Source of the DNA: 630D-37 sp037478835
GTDB taxonomy: Bacteria > Chloroflexota > Anaerolineae > Anaerolineales > Villigracilaceae
Assembly: GCA_037478835.1 (NCBI GenBank)
Contig: JBBFLV010000001.1
Coordinates: forward strand, 62,001-126,000
DNA length: 64,000 nucleotides
Direction: 5' to 3'
Shown here: positions 8,660 through 17,177 of the stretch, piece after piece
Position numbering within the stretch: position 1 is the first letter of the stretch
Layout of the letters: every line of letters begins with the position of its first letter
Translations under genes and position numbers: made by a program
Notes under the pieces: generated by a model
The model's input: only the letters and a program-made list of their open reading frames with translations
Told to the model about the DNA's origin: nothing
Database searches by the model: none

Positions 8660-8982
8660 CGTTGCGCGCCACGGGCACGCCGAGCAAGAAGATTTAGGTA
8701 ATCCACCAGAGGGCGCACTTCAGCCGGCATCTCCGATTCGCAGAATTCAAGTGTGCGTTCTGCATCTCCGTCTTCTACCGTAATCCGGTAGACAAAGCGA
8801 TCGGCGCCGGAACGCGTCCTGGTGCCAAGCCGGGATCGCTCGAAAATGCCGGCCTGGTGGAGCATTTCCAACAGGCGCGTTTGCTCCTCGTGGGGTAAAT
8901 CTTTCCCATCCAATGCAAAGCGCAAGGGGATGCCGGTGAAGCCACCGCTACGTTCAAATTTGATTTTTAAAGGCGCATTCAT
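8656..8982 (-). CDS. Emfourin-like protealysin inhibitor
   Basis: A 108-residue protein resembling emfourin, the small proteinaceous inhibitor of protealysin-type M4 proteases. The conserved N-terminal element KFERSGGFTGIPLRFALDG (residues 8-26) and a C-terminal VDYLNLLARRA helix match the family pattern, and its position immediately downstream of an M4 protease gene (26-base gap) is the defining context. There is no signal peptide, consistent with cytoplasmic inhibition of a protease that also lacks one. GGAGGTCTT precedes ATG 8982. The stop is translationally coupled to the radical SAM gene. Confidence 0.8.
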   Translation of the reverse strand: MNAPLKIKFERSGGFTGIPLRFALDGKDLPHEEQTRLLEMLHQAGIFERSRLGTRTRSGADRFVYRITVEDGDAERTLEFCESEMPAEVRPLVDYLNLLARRARGAQR

Positions 8983-9008
8983 AAGACCTCCATATTACAC
9001 GTGCTGCC

Positions 9009-10115
9009 TCATCCGCTGCGCAGGAGGTGCAAAAGTGCCGTCAGGCAACCGCCGGCCTGTTCGGCCTCCACCGTCAGGCCTACTTCCTGCCAGCCTTTGC
9101 GCACCGCCTGTTGCTCCAGGCTGCCGTTCCCAAAGAGTTCACCGGCAATGCGGTACGTGACGGCGGCCGCGGCCTTGAAATCCGAGAGTGGGGTAAGTCC
9201 GGCGGTCAAGGCACGATACCAGATGCGGCCGGCCTTCTCCCAGGCATATCCGCCGATCTCACGGGCCGTGACGTAGAAGGCATGATTGGGGATGCCGGAA
9301 TTGATGTGCACCCCACCGTTATCCTCGGCCGTTTCGACATAGTCGCGCATATGAGCCGGCTGCGGGTCTTTGCCCAGGATCGGATCATCGTAAGCCGTGC
9401 CCGGCGCTTTCATGCTGCGAATGCCGACGCCTTGTACATTCGGGGTGAACAGCCCGGCGCCGATGACCCAATCCGCTTCTTCGGCGGTTTGACCCAGCGC
9501 ACGCTGTTTGACCAGGATGCCGAAGACATCGGAGAAGGATTCGTTGAGCGCGCCGGATTGGCCGAAATAGGCCAGATTGGCCTCGTGCTGGGTCACACCA
9601 TGCGTCAGTTCATGGCCGATCACATCCAGCGCAATCGTAAAGCGGTTGAACAAACGCTCTTCCGGTGGCAAATCCTCATCGCCATCGCCATACACCATCT
9701 GCTGACCGTTCCAGAAGGCGTTATCGTAGCCGCGGCCGTAGTGGACGGTTGAATTCAAGTGCATGCCGCGCCCGTCGATCGAATTGCGCTCATAGACTTC
9801 CCAGAATAGGTCGTAGGTCAGGCCGGCGCCATCGTAGGCCTCGTTGACGGCGGTGTCATCAACGGGGGGCTCTCCCTCCTGACGCACCAGCCGGCCGGGC
9901 AAACTCTCGCTAAAATCGGCACTGTAGACCGCCCGATGTTTTCCTGTGGACAGCGGCAGGCTCAGCAGATCGCGAAAGGCCTCGGCAAAGGCAAACCGCT
10001 GAGCGTAAAGCTGGGTCGTCAGATGGAGTGCCTTGATGGCGAAATCCTTCTGGGCCGGCGACCCATTGAGGGCAATTTGCTTGAGCATATAGGGTGGAAC
10101 AATACAATATAACAT
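9009..10115 (-). CDS. Protealysin-like M4 family metalloprotease
   Basis: A 368-residue zinc metalloprotease of family M4. The zinc site HELTHGVTQHE lies at ~166, followed by GALNESFSDVFG at ~187 (third ligand Glu and Asp) and HINSGIPNHAFYV near 255, the catalytic His region. It starts MLYCIVPPYML: the PPY at residues 7-9 is the hallmark of the short protealysin-type propeptide, and no signal peptide precedes it. Protealysins are made without a secretion signal and act inside the cell or exit by unknown means. GGAGGTGCC sits before ATG 10115. The inhibitor gene follows directly, forming an enzyme-inhibitor pair. Confidence 0.9.
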   Translation of the reverse strand: MLYCIVPPYMLKQIALNGSPAQKDFAIKALHLTTQLYAQRFAFAEAFRDLLSLPLSTGKHRAVYSADFSESLPGRLVRQEGEPPVDDTAVNEAYDGAGLTYDLFWEVYERNSIDGRGMHLNSTVHYGRGYDNAFWNGQQMVYGDGDEDLPPEERLFNRFTIALDVIGHELTHGVTQHEANLAYFGQSGALNESFSDVFGILVKQRALGQTAEEADWVIGAGLFTPNVQGVGIRSMKAPGTAYDDPILGKDPQPAHMRDYVETAEDNGGVHINSGIPNHAFYVTAREIGGYAWEKAGRIWYRALTAGLTPLSDFKAAAAVTYRIAGELFGNGSLEQQAVRKGWQEVGLTVEAEQAGGCLTALLHLLRSG

Positions 10116-10135
10116 GGCACCTCCGGCGTATTTTC

Positions 10136-10141
10136 ATTATA
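10136..10141 (-). promoter_or_regulatory. Probable -10 element of the M4 protease operon
   Basis: A perfect TATAAT (minus strand) lies 20 bases before the ATG, preceded by the extended-type TAG. A -35 match at the right distance is poor, so this may be an extended -10 promoter. It would give a ~14-nt 5' UTR that contains the GGAGG site. Confidence 0.5.
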
Positions 10142-10272
10142 CTAGATCAAGCGGAAATAAGATCGCTAGGACAGACTTGCGCCAATACAGTAGAATCTGT
10201 GTTCACTTGTATTTCGAGTAAAGTCTATTTTCTCCAGCCCCTTTTTGGCAAACTTGAGACGAGGGAGTTCTC

Positions 10273-11151
10273 ATGGATATCCTTTCAATGACCCTTTTTC
10301 GCGATTGGATGATCTTCTATCAGGCCGGACGCGCCATCCGTGCCGGGCTTTCACCGTATCAGGTGGAGGGCTTCTTCAACCCCATCCAGGTTGCCTGGCT
10401 GTTCTCTTGGACTACCTGGTTGCCGTTTCAAGTTTGGGTCTATGGGATGATCGGCCTCTCCTTCATCCTGTTGGTGGTTTTGCTGAAAAAACAGGCTCAC
10501 TGGGCCTTGCTTTCCCTGCCGTTCATCTTCGGCATGTCCATGGGGAGCCTGGATGTGCTCCTGTGGGTCCCGGCGCGCCTGCTGGGCGGCTGGGGATTAT
10601 CTCTTTTGACTCTGAAGCCGCAGCTGGCCTTGTTGATAGCGCCTTTGCAACTTTCGGCCTGGTGGCGCTCCGGGCAGCGAAAGGAGATCGAAAGGTTTTT
10701 CATCGCTACTCTGATCCTATGGGCGATCCCCACCCTTCTGCAGCCTGCCTGGCTACCTGCTTGGCTGCGCGCCGTTTTCACCGCCGATCAGAGTGTGCGC
10801 ATCCATTGGGCGGCGAGCCTGGCCGGCTTCTCGGCCTTGACCGGATACGAGAGCCTTTACATCGCCCTGTTCTTTCTGGTATTGCTCGTTTTCACCCTGC
10901 GCGGCGATGATCGCTATTACCTGGTAGCCATGTTTTCCCCCTTCTTCTGGCCCAGCGATTGGATCCTCGCGGCCGAATACATCAGCTGGCGCTTTACCCT
11001 GCTCTCCTGGCTGTTGGTGCCGACGGGATTATCGCCTAACGGTGCGCAGCTCTACTTTTTGCTGGGACTCCTGATCGCCTGGGAGCAGCATCGCCGGCAA
11101 AAAGAATCTCCGGTGCCGGGAATCGGATCGTTCCAAAATCCTCAAGATTAG
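10273..11151 (+). CDS. Polytopic membrane protein, GT87/DUF2029-like
   Basis: A 292-residue protein with about eight hydrophobic segments (for example VYGMIGLSFILLVVLL and LYIALFFLVLLVFTL). It shares a patterned core with the two minus-strand genes that follow: a glycine motif before a helix (FGMSMGSLDVLLW) and then LLTLKPQLALLIAPL about 30 residues on, matching FFGGQYEG/LLTFKPQVG and FFQGNITG/LAMTKFQTG. This arrangement suggests the GT-C fold family GT87, membrane glycosyltransferases using polyprenyl-phosphate sugars. GAGGGAG precedes ATG 10273. It converges on the next gene with a 4-base overlap. Family membership is probable, substrate unknown. Confidence 0.65.
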   Translation: MDILSMTLFRDWMIFYQAGRAIRAGLSPYQVEGFFNPIQVAWLFSWTTWLPFQVWVYGMIGLSFILLVVLLKKQAHWALLSLPFIFGMSMGSLDVLLWVPARLLGGWGLSLLTLKPQLALLIAPLQLSAWWRSGQRKEIERFFIATLILWAIPTLLQPAWLPAWLRAVFTADQSVRIHWAASLAGFSALTGYESLYIALFFLVLLVFTLRGDDRYYLVAMFSPFFWPSDWILAAEYISWRFTLLSWLLVPTGLSPNGAQLYFLLGLLIAWEQHRRQKESPVPGIGSFQNPQD

Positions 11152-12143
11152 GCCTTTCGCTGGATTGCCCAATGCCCGGCATAAAGAAGGCTAAAATAAC
11201 GCAAAAGTGGCAGAAAGGCCAGGAATCTTAGGTAGCTGAAATCGAAAAGCGCCAAGAGATAGCCCACATTCCCCAAGATAGGGAAAACCGAGGGGGTGAA
11301 GAGGAATAGGAGCAACAGGTCATTCTGTTGTAGATAGGGCTGTGCCAAGAAGATGCAAGGGATCCACGCCGCGAACAGATAAGAAGGCGCTTTTCGGAAC
11401 ACGAACCATGCCGCCAGCGGCAGCAAAAGCGCCCAGGGGCCTAGCCATTGCCATAAGGTGATGTTCCCTTGCGCATCGGGGGGAGCGTTGCGCACAGATT
11501 GCAGAATCTGCAACGGCCAGAAACCGTAGATCGCCAACGAAACGATGACGATCAGCAGGAGGGGAATAAAGGCTCGGAGCTTTTCCTTCCAGGGATGGGG
11601 CGCGATCCACCACAGCAACAATCCGAGCGGGAGACCGGTTTGAAACTTTGTCATCGCCAGGGTCAGGAAGATGCCGGCGAGAAACCATCTCCTTTGGCGT
11701 AGGAAAATCCAAAACAGCGAGAGACTCCCGGCGGTGATGCCGGTGATATTCCCCTGGAAGAAGGTGTATAGCGCCTGGTATCCGATCAGCAGCCAGAAAA
11801 CATCGCGGTTAAACGTCCGGCCGGCGATCCAGATTCCGATCCCATTCAGCAAATTCCATAGGATAAACGCCACCCAGAAAGGGAGCAGGGCAAGCACCTG
11901 GAAGAGCGGCAACAGCCAGTACGCATAGTAATAGTGGGTAAAGTCCCCTTGTGCCCCGCGAAGGTAGTTGCCCAAATCATACTGAAAGGGGTATACGTTG
12001 TATTTGTGCTGAAGCCCCATCCCCAAAATGGCCGAAATGGCGATCGCGATTGCCAGCCACTCCCTCTTGCTCAGAGGGGCCTTCTGGCGAGCCTGAAGAG
12101 TCTCCTGCTCTTCGGAAAGGAAGTCAAGGGACGGATGGAGCAT
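11148..12143 (-). CDS. Polytopic membrane protein, GT87/DUF2029-like
   Basis: A 331-residue membrane protein with roughly nine hydrophobic segments starting at WLAIAIAISAILGMGL after a charged 27-residue cytoplasmic tail. The extracytoplasmic loop after helix 1 holds NVYPFQYDLGNYLRG, resembling the Asp-containing first loop of GT-C enzymes. The core motif FFQGNITGITAG followed by LAMTKFQTGLPLG aligns with the two neighbouring paralogues. It overlaps the upstream gene (12124-13041) by 20 bases, so the two are cotranscribed. Probably a polyprenyl-phosphate-dependent glycosyltransferase; not certain. Confidence 0.65.
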   Translation of the reverse strand: MLHPSLDFLSEEQETLQARQKAPLSKREWLAIAIAISAILGMGLQHKYNVYPFQYDLGNYLRGAQGDFTHYYYAYWLLPLFQVLALLPFWVAFILWNLLNGIGIWIAGRTFNRDVFWLLIGYQALYTFFQGNITGITAGSLSLFWIFLRQRRWFLAGIFLTLAMTKFQTGLPLGLLLWWIAPHPWKEKLRAFIPLLLIVIVSLAIYGFWPLQILQSVRNAPPDAQGNITLWQWLGPWALLLPLAAWFVFRKAPSYLFAAWIPCIFLAQPYLQQNDLLLLFLFTPSVFPILGNVGYLLALFDFSYLRFLAFLPLLRYFSLLYAGHWAIQRKA

Positions 12144-13041
12144 TCTCGTAGCCCTTTCGGTGCTTAATCATCTCATACCCCAGCAAGCCAAGCGGAATGA
12201 GAAAGCCGATCGACGGGAGCGATGGGAACAGGAAAGCCAACGCATAGAACCCCCACAGGGAGAGATGGAACCACAGTGGTAGAGAGCGCATGGTAAAGTA
12301 GGTGGCCAGCGAGTAGATCGGGTAATAGGGCATGGCCAGGCTATTCGCTAAGATCCAGATTTTGATCGCATCCCGATAGAAGAACAACAGGGCGAGGAAG
12401 ATCAACCCGATCGGATACCAGCTGACGTTCGTGCTACCGATCAGTGCAGAGCGGTAGCCGCGCAGGATGTGTTCAACCCACTCCGGAATCCAGAAACCGT
12501 AGACGAAAAAAGAGAGGGCATAGAGGATGCCCGGCAGGATCAATAGACGCGGTTCTCGTCGCCGATAGAGCGCGAAGAGCAACAGCGGCCAGCCCACCTG
12601 TGGCTTGAAGGTCAGCAGGAAAATCCCCAGGCCACCCCATAGCCAGTTTCCTTGCAGCGCCAGAACGAATCCGGCGGCGAAAAAGCCCTCATACTGCCCG
12701 CCGAAGAAATTCCAAAAGGCGGCCAGCGAAACCGAAAACAGGAAAAGGTCCGCCTTCCAATAGCGCAGGGCGTAGAGGAAGGCCAAGGCATTGGTCAGAT
12801 TCCACAGAATGTAACCGAGGGTGGGGGGCCAAATGGCGTATAGGTAAAATAGCCAGTAAGCAGGGTATGGATTGTAGGTATAGACGTAGTTGCCGGAGAG
12901 TGTTTCCTTCCGGACCGATTCCCGAAAATCCCAGCCGCCCCAAAAAGGGGCCAGCAAGGCAACCGTGAAGAGAATGATCAGGCCGATGCGATCGCGATGG
13001 GATAAAGAGTGCCAGAAAGCAGAGAATCGATTTTGTATCAT
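12124..13041 (-). CDS. Polytopic membrane protein, GT87/DUF2029-like
   Basis: A 305-residue membrane protein with eight to nine hydrophobic segments. After helix 1 (IGLIILFTVALLAPFWGGW) comes a loop with Asp and YTYNPYPAYWLFYLYA, then FFGGQYEGFFAAG and LLTFKPQVGWPLLLFAL, the same core motifs as the two flanking paralogues. First gene of the minus-strand pair. The 268-base spacer upstream (13042-13309) has no gene. Function as in the paralogues: likely GT-C glycosyltransferase of family GT87, inferred from motif layout. Confidence 0.65.
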   Translation of the reverse strand: MIQNRFSAFWHSLSHRDRIGLIILFTVALLAPFWGGWDFRESVRKETLSGNYVYTYNPYPAYWLFYLYAIWPPTLGYILWNLTNALAFLYALRYWKADLFLFSVSLAAFWNFFGGQYEGFFAAGFVLALQGNWLWGGLGIFLLTFKPQVGWPLLLFALYRRREPRLLILPGILYALSFFVYGFWIPEWVEHILRGYRSALIGSTNVSWYPIGLIFLALLFFYRDAIKIWILANSLAMPYYPIYSLATYFTMRSLPLWFHLSLWGFYALAFLFPSLPSIGFLIPLGLLGYEMIKHRKGYENAPSVP

Positions 13042-13194
13042 TCGCGTGTCCCTTTTGTGCTCGGTGCAGTCTCTGAATCTGTGAAAAAGTTTTCAGCGTG
13101 TCTTTCCGAAAATTTGTGCTGTGACCATTACTTCAATAACCGGCAAAGTTTTCCTTATCTGCTCGGCGCTATTTTACTCTAGGAACCTCATCTC

Positions 13195-13307
13195 CCCTCG
13201 CAACTACAGGGACCGTCCCCTGTTCCTCACTATACTCCTAACTTCCTATCCCCTAACTCCCTAACCCCTCCCCTCCACGGTCTACCGTCCACCGTCCACG
13301 GTCTATT
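13195..13307. repeat. Low-complexity pyrimidine tract and CCGTCCAC-type repeat
   Basis: The spacer has a CT-rich run with the phrase CTAACTTCC/CTAACTCCC/CTAACCCC (13235-13270) and then alternating octamers CCACGGTCTACCGTCC at 13274-13305. The same two elements occur together at 25730-25836. No gene or RNA is seen. Confidence 0.75.
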
Positions 13308-13309
13308 CC

Positions 13310-14461
13310 TCACCACCGCAGCGGAGGCGCAAACGTCCGATCCTTCCACACCGCCTGCCCCATCAAACTCCAGAAGAAGGAACGCATGGCGATGAGGAAA
13401 AAGATCAGCATGTTCAGCGGGTAGAGAACCGCCATCCAAATCGGCAAACGGAAGCGCCGATAGGCCATGCCCCACAGTGCGCCCCCTTCCAACACGGCCA
13501 AGAGCGCTTGGCGGAGAGGAAAATCTAGGATCGGATCGCCGAACGCGTAGCTCAGCACCACCAACGGCGGCCAGATGAACAATCGGACGATCAGGTACCA
13601 GGCCAGCAGGTAGAACAGGGCATGATAGCCGAAGAATGCAAAGACGTTCTTGCTAAATCCATCCACCGCATCCCAAAACCCGGAATACATGCGACAGGTC
13701 ACCTGGCGACGTCCATCTAGCAATCGCACCCGGTAGCCCTGCGCCACCGCGCGCCGACCGAGACTTACATCGTCGATCACATCCTCGCGCACCGCCGCAT
13801 AGCCTCCGATCGCCTCGTAGACCTCCCGCCGAAAGAGCATAAATTGCCCAATGGTCACCGTCAGGGAAGGCCAACCGAGACGATGCGCCAGCGCCACCGG
13901 AAGAAAAGCATAAATGCCGAAGCTGATAAACGGGATGATCAGGCGTTCCCCCCAGGTTTGCGCTTCCTGGTGCGGGAAAAGGCTGAGTAAGTGAACATCC
14001 AAGGTCTCCATTGCCGCCACCGCGTGGCGCAATGCTTCGGGCTGATGAACGGTATCGGCATCGGTGAACAGCAAAAGGTCCCCCTTGGCCTGCGCCGCCA
14101 GCTGGTGACAGGCCCAATGTTTGCCCAGCCACCCTGTCGGGAGCGGCGCTCCTTGTAACACACGCAGTTGCGGATAGCGTTCCCTGAGATGATGCAGAAT
14201 CTCCCCCGTGCGATCGGTGGAATGATCGTCCAGCACCAGCACCTCGAAGGAAGGATAATCCTGCCGCAGAAGAGAAAGCACGCAGGCTTCGATGACATCT
14301 TCCTCGTTGCGCGCCGGCACCAGGATGGAGACGAACGGCCACCGACGCGGGGCATTGAACTTCTCCAGGCGTGGAATCCCCCAGGTGTTCCACAGCGCAA
14401 TGCACAAATTGATCAGCAGGAAAATGACAATGAAACGAGCTTGTTCGGTGAAAAGGCTCAT
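13310..14461 (-). CDS. Glycosyltransferase family 2, membrane-bound (CrtQ/HpnB-like)
   Basis: A 383-residue membrane-associated GT2 enzyme. An N-terminal helix (FIVIFLLINLCIALW) precedes the GT-A domain: VSILVPARNEEDVI (~45), VLDDHSTDRT (~78), PTGWLGKHWACHQLA (~110), the metal-binding TDADT (~133) and DVIDDVSLGRRA (~208). Three or more C-terminal helices end the protein. The combination of GWLGKxWAC and trailing helices is typical of CrtQ/HpnB-type enzymes acting on carotenoid or hopanoid-related lipids, which is a suggestion only. ATG 14461 overlaps the plsY stop as ATGA; the longer frame would intrude into plsY. Confidence 0.8.
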   Translation of the reverse strand: MSLFTEQARFIVIFLLINLCIALWNTWGIPRLEKFNAPRRWPFVSILVPARNEEDVIEACVLSLLRQDYPSFEVLVLDDHSTDRTGEILHHLRERYPQLRVLQGAPLPTGWLGKHWACHQLAAQAKGDLLLFTDADTVHQPEALRHAVAAMETLDVHLLSLFPHQEAQTWGERLIIPFISFGIYAFLPVALAHRLGWPSLTVTIGQFMLFRREVYEAIGGYAAVREDVIDDVSLGRRAVAQGYRVRLLDGRRQVTCRMYSGFWDAVDGFSKNVFAFFGYHALFYLLAWYLIVRLFIWPPLVVLSYAFGDPILDFPLRQALLAVLEGGALWGMAYRRFRLPIWMAVLYPLNMLIFFLIAMRSFFWSLMGQAVWKDRTFAPPLRW

Positions 14462-15063
14462 GCTCGCCTCGCGGCCAGGAGATGAGCCACCCAAGGACGC
14501 AGGTGGGGGCGATGACGGAGTTCACGACGATGCGTATAGCCGATGAGCAGCGTATTCAGCGCGGCAAAAAGGGTCAGCCAGGAAGAATCGAGCACAAAAG
14601 CGGCATAATAGAGCAGGGCAAAGAGACCGGAAAAAGCCGCCCAGGCATGTTCCTCTTGGATCAACAGCACCGGTACGGTGAGCAATGCATAGACCGGAAA
14701 TACCCACAACCCGATCAGCGCCAGCCAAGCCCCGCCACTTGCGCCCAGCGCTTTCCCGCCGCGGAATCCCAGAAAGGGCTGCGTTGCATGTCCCAAAATC
14801 GGGGAAAGCGCCACCGGCACCAGCCGCCATTCATCCAGCCCACTTTGACGCGCCAAATACACCGGCAAGAAGCCTTTGAAAATCTCCAACAGCACGGCCA
14901 GCATTCCCACCTTCCAGCCGCCAGCGCGGATCACGTTTGTCGCTCCGGGATTCCCATCGGCAACGGTGCGAATGTCGCGACGGACGAAAAACTTCCCGAT
15001 GAGAAAAGCGAAAGGAATACTGCCGAACAGATAACCAAACGCCGACCAGAAAAGGGTTTGCAT
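14458..15063 (-). CDS. plsY: Glycerol-3-phosphate acyltransferase PlsY
   Basis: A 201-residue integral membrane enzyme transferring acyl groups from acyl-phosphate to glycerol-3-phosphate, the first step of phospholipid synthesis. The three PlsY motifs are visible: GSIPFAFLIGK (~14), GNPGATNVIRAGGWK (~37-51) and GHATQPFLGFRGGKALG (~90-106). About five transmembrane segments. GGAGG precedes ATG 15063. Its last codon is shared with the GT2 gene start (ATGA), so lipid and glycosyl genes are coupled. Confidence 0.9.
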   Translation of the reverse strand: MQTLFWSAFGYLFGSIPFAFLIGKFFVRRDIRTVADGNPGATNVIRAGGWKVGMLAVLLEIFKGFLPVYLARQSGLDEWRLVPVALSPILGHATQPFLGFRGGKALGASGGAWLALIGLWVFPVYALLTVPVLLIQEEHAWAAFSGLFALLYYAAFVLDSSWLTLFAALNTLLIGYTHRRELRHRPHLRPWVAHLLAARRA

Positions 15064-15074
15064 GGGACCTCCTT

Positions 15075-15158
15075 GTGGACCGTAGACCGTGGACGGTAGA
15101 ACGTGGATGGTGGACCGTAGACCGTAATAGACCGTGGACCGTGGACGGTAGAAGGTGG
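15075..15158. repeat. GGACCGTAGACCGT-type repeat array
   Basis: Ten or so degenerate octamers of the form GGTAGACC/GGTGGACC/GTGGACCG run head to tail upstream of plsY, separating it from the GT2 gene upstream. Same family as arrays at 13274, 19212, 19348, 22160, 39401, 42091, 47030 and 55106. Confidence 0.85.
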
Positions 15159-15177
15159 AACCCAGGCAGAGAACGCG

Positions 15178-16113
15178 TTATTTCGAGTACTGGATCGGCT
15201 CCACCTCGCGCCGCGTCGCAGAAGAATCCACCGCGAACCCACGCGGGTAATAAAACGTTTCCCGCAGTTGCTGGGTGAGCGGCCCGGATTGGCGATAGCC
15301 ACGGTACGTGCCCCAAAATTGCATCAGGCGAAACCAGAAAATGGACTTAAAGTGCGTGCGCAGCACCCGTTGACGGGAAGCATGCCAGAGATCACTCATA
15401 ATGTTAAACACCGTCAGGCGCAAAAAGTCGTAGAAACTGAAGCGAGATTCCGGAAAAATGCGCTTAAAAGCCATCGCCTCGCGCCGGTAGCGGTTATAAA
15501 CGGCACGCGGCGTCTCATTGTGCACATGAATGATCTCCGCCTCCGCCACATACGAGATCGCATAGCCCTGTTCCTGTGCCCATTTCGCCCAGGCCAGGTC
15601 CTCCAGCCCGGTCAACGTCTCATCATAGGGGTGAATCTCCCAAAGCGAACGGCGAATGGCGGCGTTCGCATTGTTACAAAACGGATGTGGCTGATACCGT
15701 TGACTGACCTCCGGATACCAGCGATGGAAAATCTGATGCTCCGAAAACTTGGAAGAAGGCGCCCCGCGCTGCTTGCCATAGGTCAGCGCCACGCGCGGAT
15801 CGGCAAACGGCTCCAACAGCCGTTCCAACCAATCCGGATACACCGGATACACGTGCGCCGAAGCGATCACCACCAACTCCCGGCTTGCCGCCGCCACTCC
15901 GATGTTCAAAGAGCGCCCAAACGTAAACTCCTGCGGACGAATATGCAGAACGCGCGCCCCAAATTGACGCGCCACCTCCACCGTCCCATCGGTCGAGCCG
16001 GAATCCACCAGGATCACCTCTACATCTCGCACGCTCTGCTTCTGCACCCCCTCCAGCAACCGCCCGATGTGCGCTTCCTCGTTATAGGCCCGGATCACCA
16101 GCGAGCATTTCAT
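15178..16113 (-). CDS. Glycosyltransferase family 2 (rhamnosyltransferase-like)
   Basis: A 311-residue soluble or peripheral GT2 enzyme. Motifs: CSLVIRAYNEEAHIGRLLEG at the N-terminus, VILVDSGSTDGTVEVA (~34), FTFGRSLNIGVAAASRE (~60), and NNANAAIRRSLWEIHPYDETLTGLEDLAWAKWA (~140-175), where ETLTGLEDL carries the catalytic-side acidic residues. The C-terminal third is aromatic-rich with RYRREAMAFKR. ATG 16113 makes an ATGA overlap with the isomerase gene stop; the longer open frame lies inside that gene and is discarded. Nucleotide-sugar unknown. Confidence 0.8.
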   Translation of the reverse strand: MKCSLVIRAYNEEAHIGRLLEGVQKQSVRDVEVILVDSGSTDGTVEVARQFGARVLHIRPQEFTFGRSLNIGVAAASRELVVIASAHVYPVYPDWLERLLEPFADPRVALTYGKQRGAPSSKFSEHQIFHRWYPEVSQRYQPHPFCNNANAAIRRSLWEIHPYDETLTGLEDLAWAKWAQEQGYAISYVAEAEIIHVHNETPRAVYNRYRREAMAFKRIFPESRFSFYDFLRLTVFNIMSDLWHASRQRVLRTHFKSIFWFRLMQFWGTYRGYRQSGPLTQQLRETFYYPRGFAVDSSATRREVEPIQYSK

Positions 16114-17174
16114 CGGTACTGTTTCATACTCCTCTTGAAATTCTCCAACATCTCCACCGGCGTCGGGTCCACCCCGTAGGCGATCGCCAAGTAATAGGCC
16201 ATATAGTCCCCGAAATGGATCGCGCTCCACATATTCTCCAGCACACTCTCCCCCTTTGCCTGATACAGATCGGTATTCAACCCCTCCAGCATAAACGCCT
16301 GGCGGGTAAGCTCCAAGCGCAAGCGGTTACGCGGATGCTCCCCGCGCCCCTGGATGAACAAATGAATCCCCAAAGGTTGCAAGTTCTGCGGATACCAAAC
16401 CCCGGCCAGCGTATTGTGATCGGCCTCCGGCAGCACCTCGAACGAAGCCCCGGCCTTCGCCAGCTCGTTGATCTGCGTCTTCCAGCGCCGCGCCACCGGA
16501 GCCAGCGAACCCGCCGCCAGCACATGCACCCAACGTCCCAGCAACTGCCCGGCCTGTCGCTTGGCCGGATTCCGCACCACCGGCACCTCGCGTCGCAATT
16601 CTTCCTGTTGTTCTCGCATCGTGCGTAGCGCCGCTTCCAGCTCGGCCGTGGGGTCCGGCGCCAGCCCCAAACGGGTCAAGAGCGCCAGCAAAAGGCCAAA
16701 AGAGAAACCGACGGCGGCGCGTGGCTGCCCCTTATGCTTAAACTGCCATAGCGGCAGCCCCTGCGCCTGGGCTCGCTGCGCCAATTCGCCGCCCGTACAC
16801 AGGACCACAACCTGAGCACCCTGCCGTAAAGCGGCATCGAAGGCATCCGACGTTTCTTCGGTATTCCCCGAATGCGAAGAGGCTACCACCAGCGTCCCCT
16901 CATCCACCCAGGCCGGCAGCCCATAATCCCGATGGACGAAGATCGGCACACGGCTCTTCGGCGCCAGATAGGCCGCCACCAGCTCGCCCCCGATGGCCGA
17001 GCCACCCATCCCGGCGATCAGCACGTTCTTCAACGAACGGCGCAGCACGGGCAATTCCAACGTCGAACCCAGGCGCCAAGCCGTCTCCAATTGAGAAGGC
17101 AGCGCGTCGATCTCATCCCCCATCCCTTGGGGATCGAGCGTTGCGTAAACGGAAAGATCATCCAAATTGTTCAA
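16110..17174 (-). CDS. Bifunctional phosphoglucose/phosphomannose isomerase (SIS domain)
   Basis: A 354-residue protein with two SIS domains. The N-terminal domain contains VLIAGMGGSAIGGELVAAYL (~50) and VVASSHSGNTEET (~97), the sugar-phosphate binding loops typical of the archaeal/bacterial PGI/PMI family. C-terminal residues include TQINELAKAGASFEVLPEADHN (~235), where Glu and His act in ring opening and isomerisation. It supplies fructose-6-P, glucose-6-P and mannose-6-P interconversion, consistent with the surrounding glycosyltransferase genes. Coupled by ATGA to the GT2 gene downstream; 3 bases separate it from the upstream hydrolase. Confidence 0.85.
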   Translation of the reverse strand: MNNLDDLSVYATLDPQGMGDEIDALPSQLETAWRLGSTLELPVLRRSLKNVLIAGMGGSAIGGELVAAYLAPKSRVPIFVHRDYGLPAWVDEGTLVVASSHSGNTEETSDAFDAALRQGAQVVVLCTGGELAQRAQAQGLPLWQFKHKGQPRAAVGFSFGLLLALLTRLGLAPDPTAELEAALRTMREQQEELRREVPVVRNPAKRQAGQLLGRWVHVLAAGSLAPVARRWKTQINELAKAGASFEVLPEADHNTLAGVWYPQNLQPLGIHLFIQGRGEHPRNRLRLELTRQAFMLEGLNTDLYQAKGESVLENMWSAIHFGDYMAYYLAIAYGVDPTPVEMLENFKRSMKQYR

Positions 17175-17177
17175 GGC

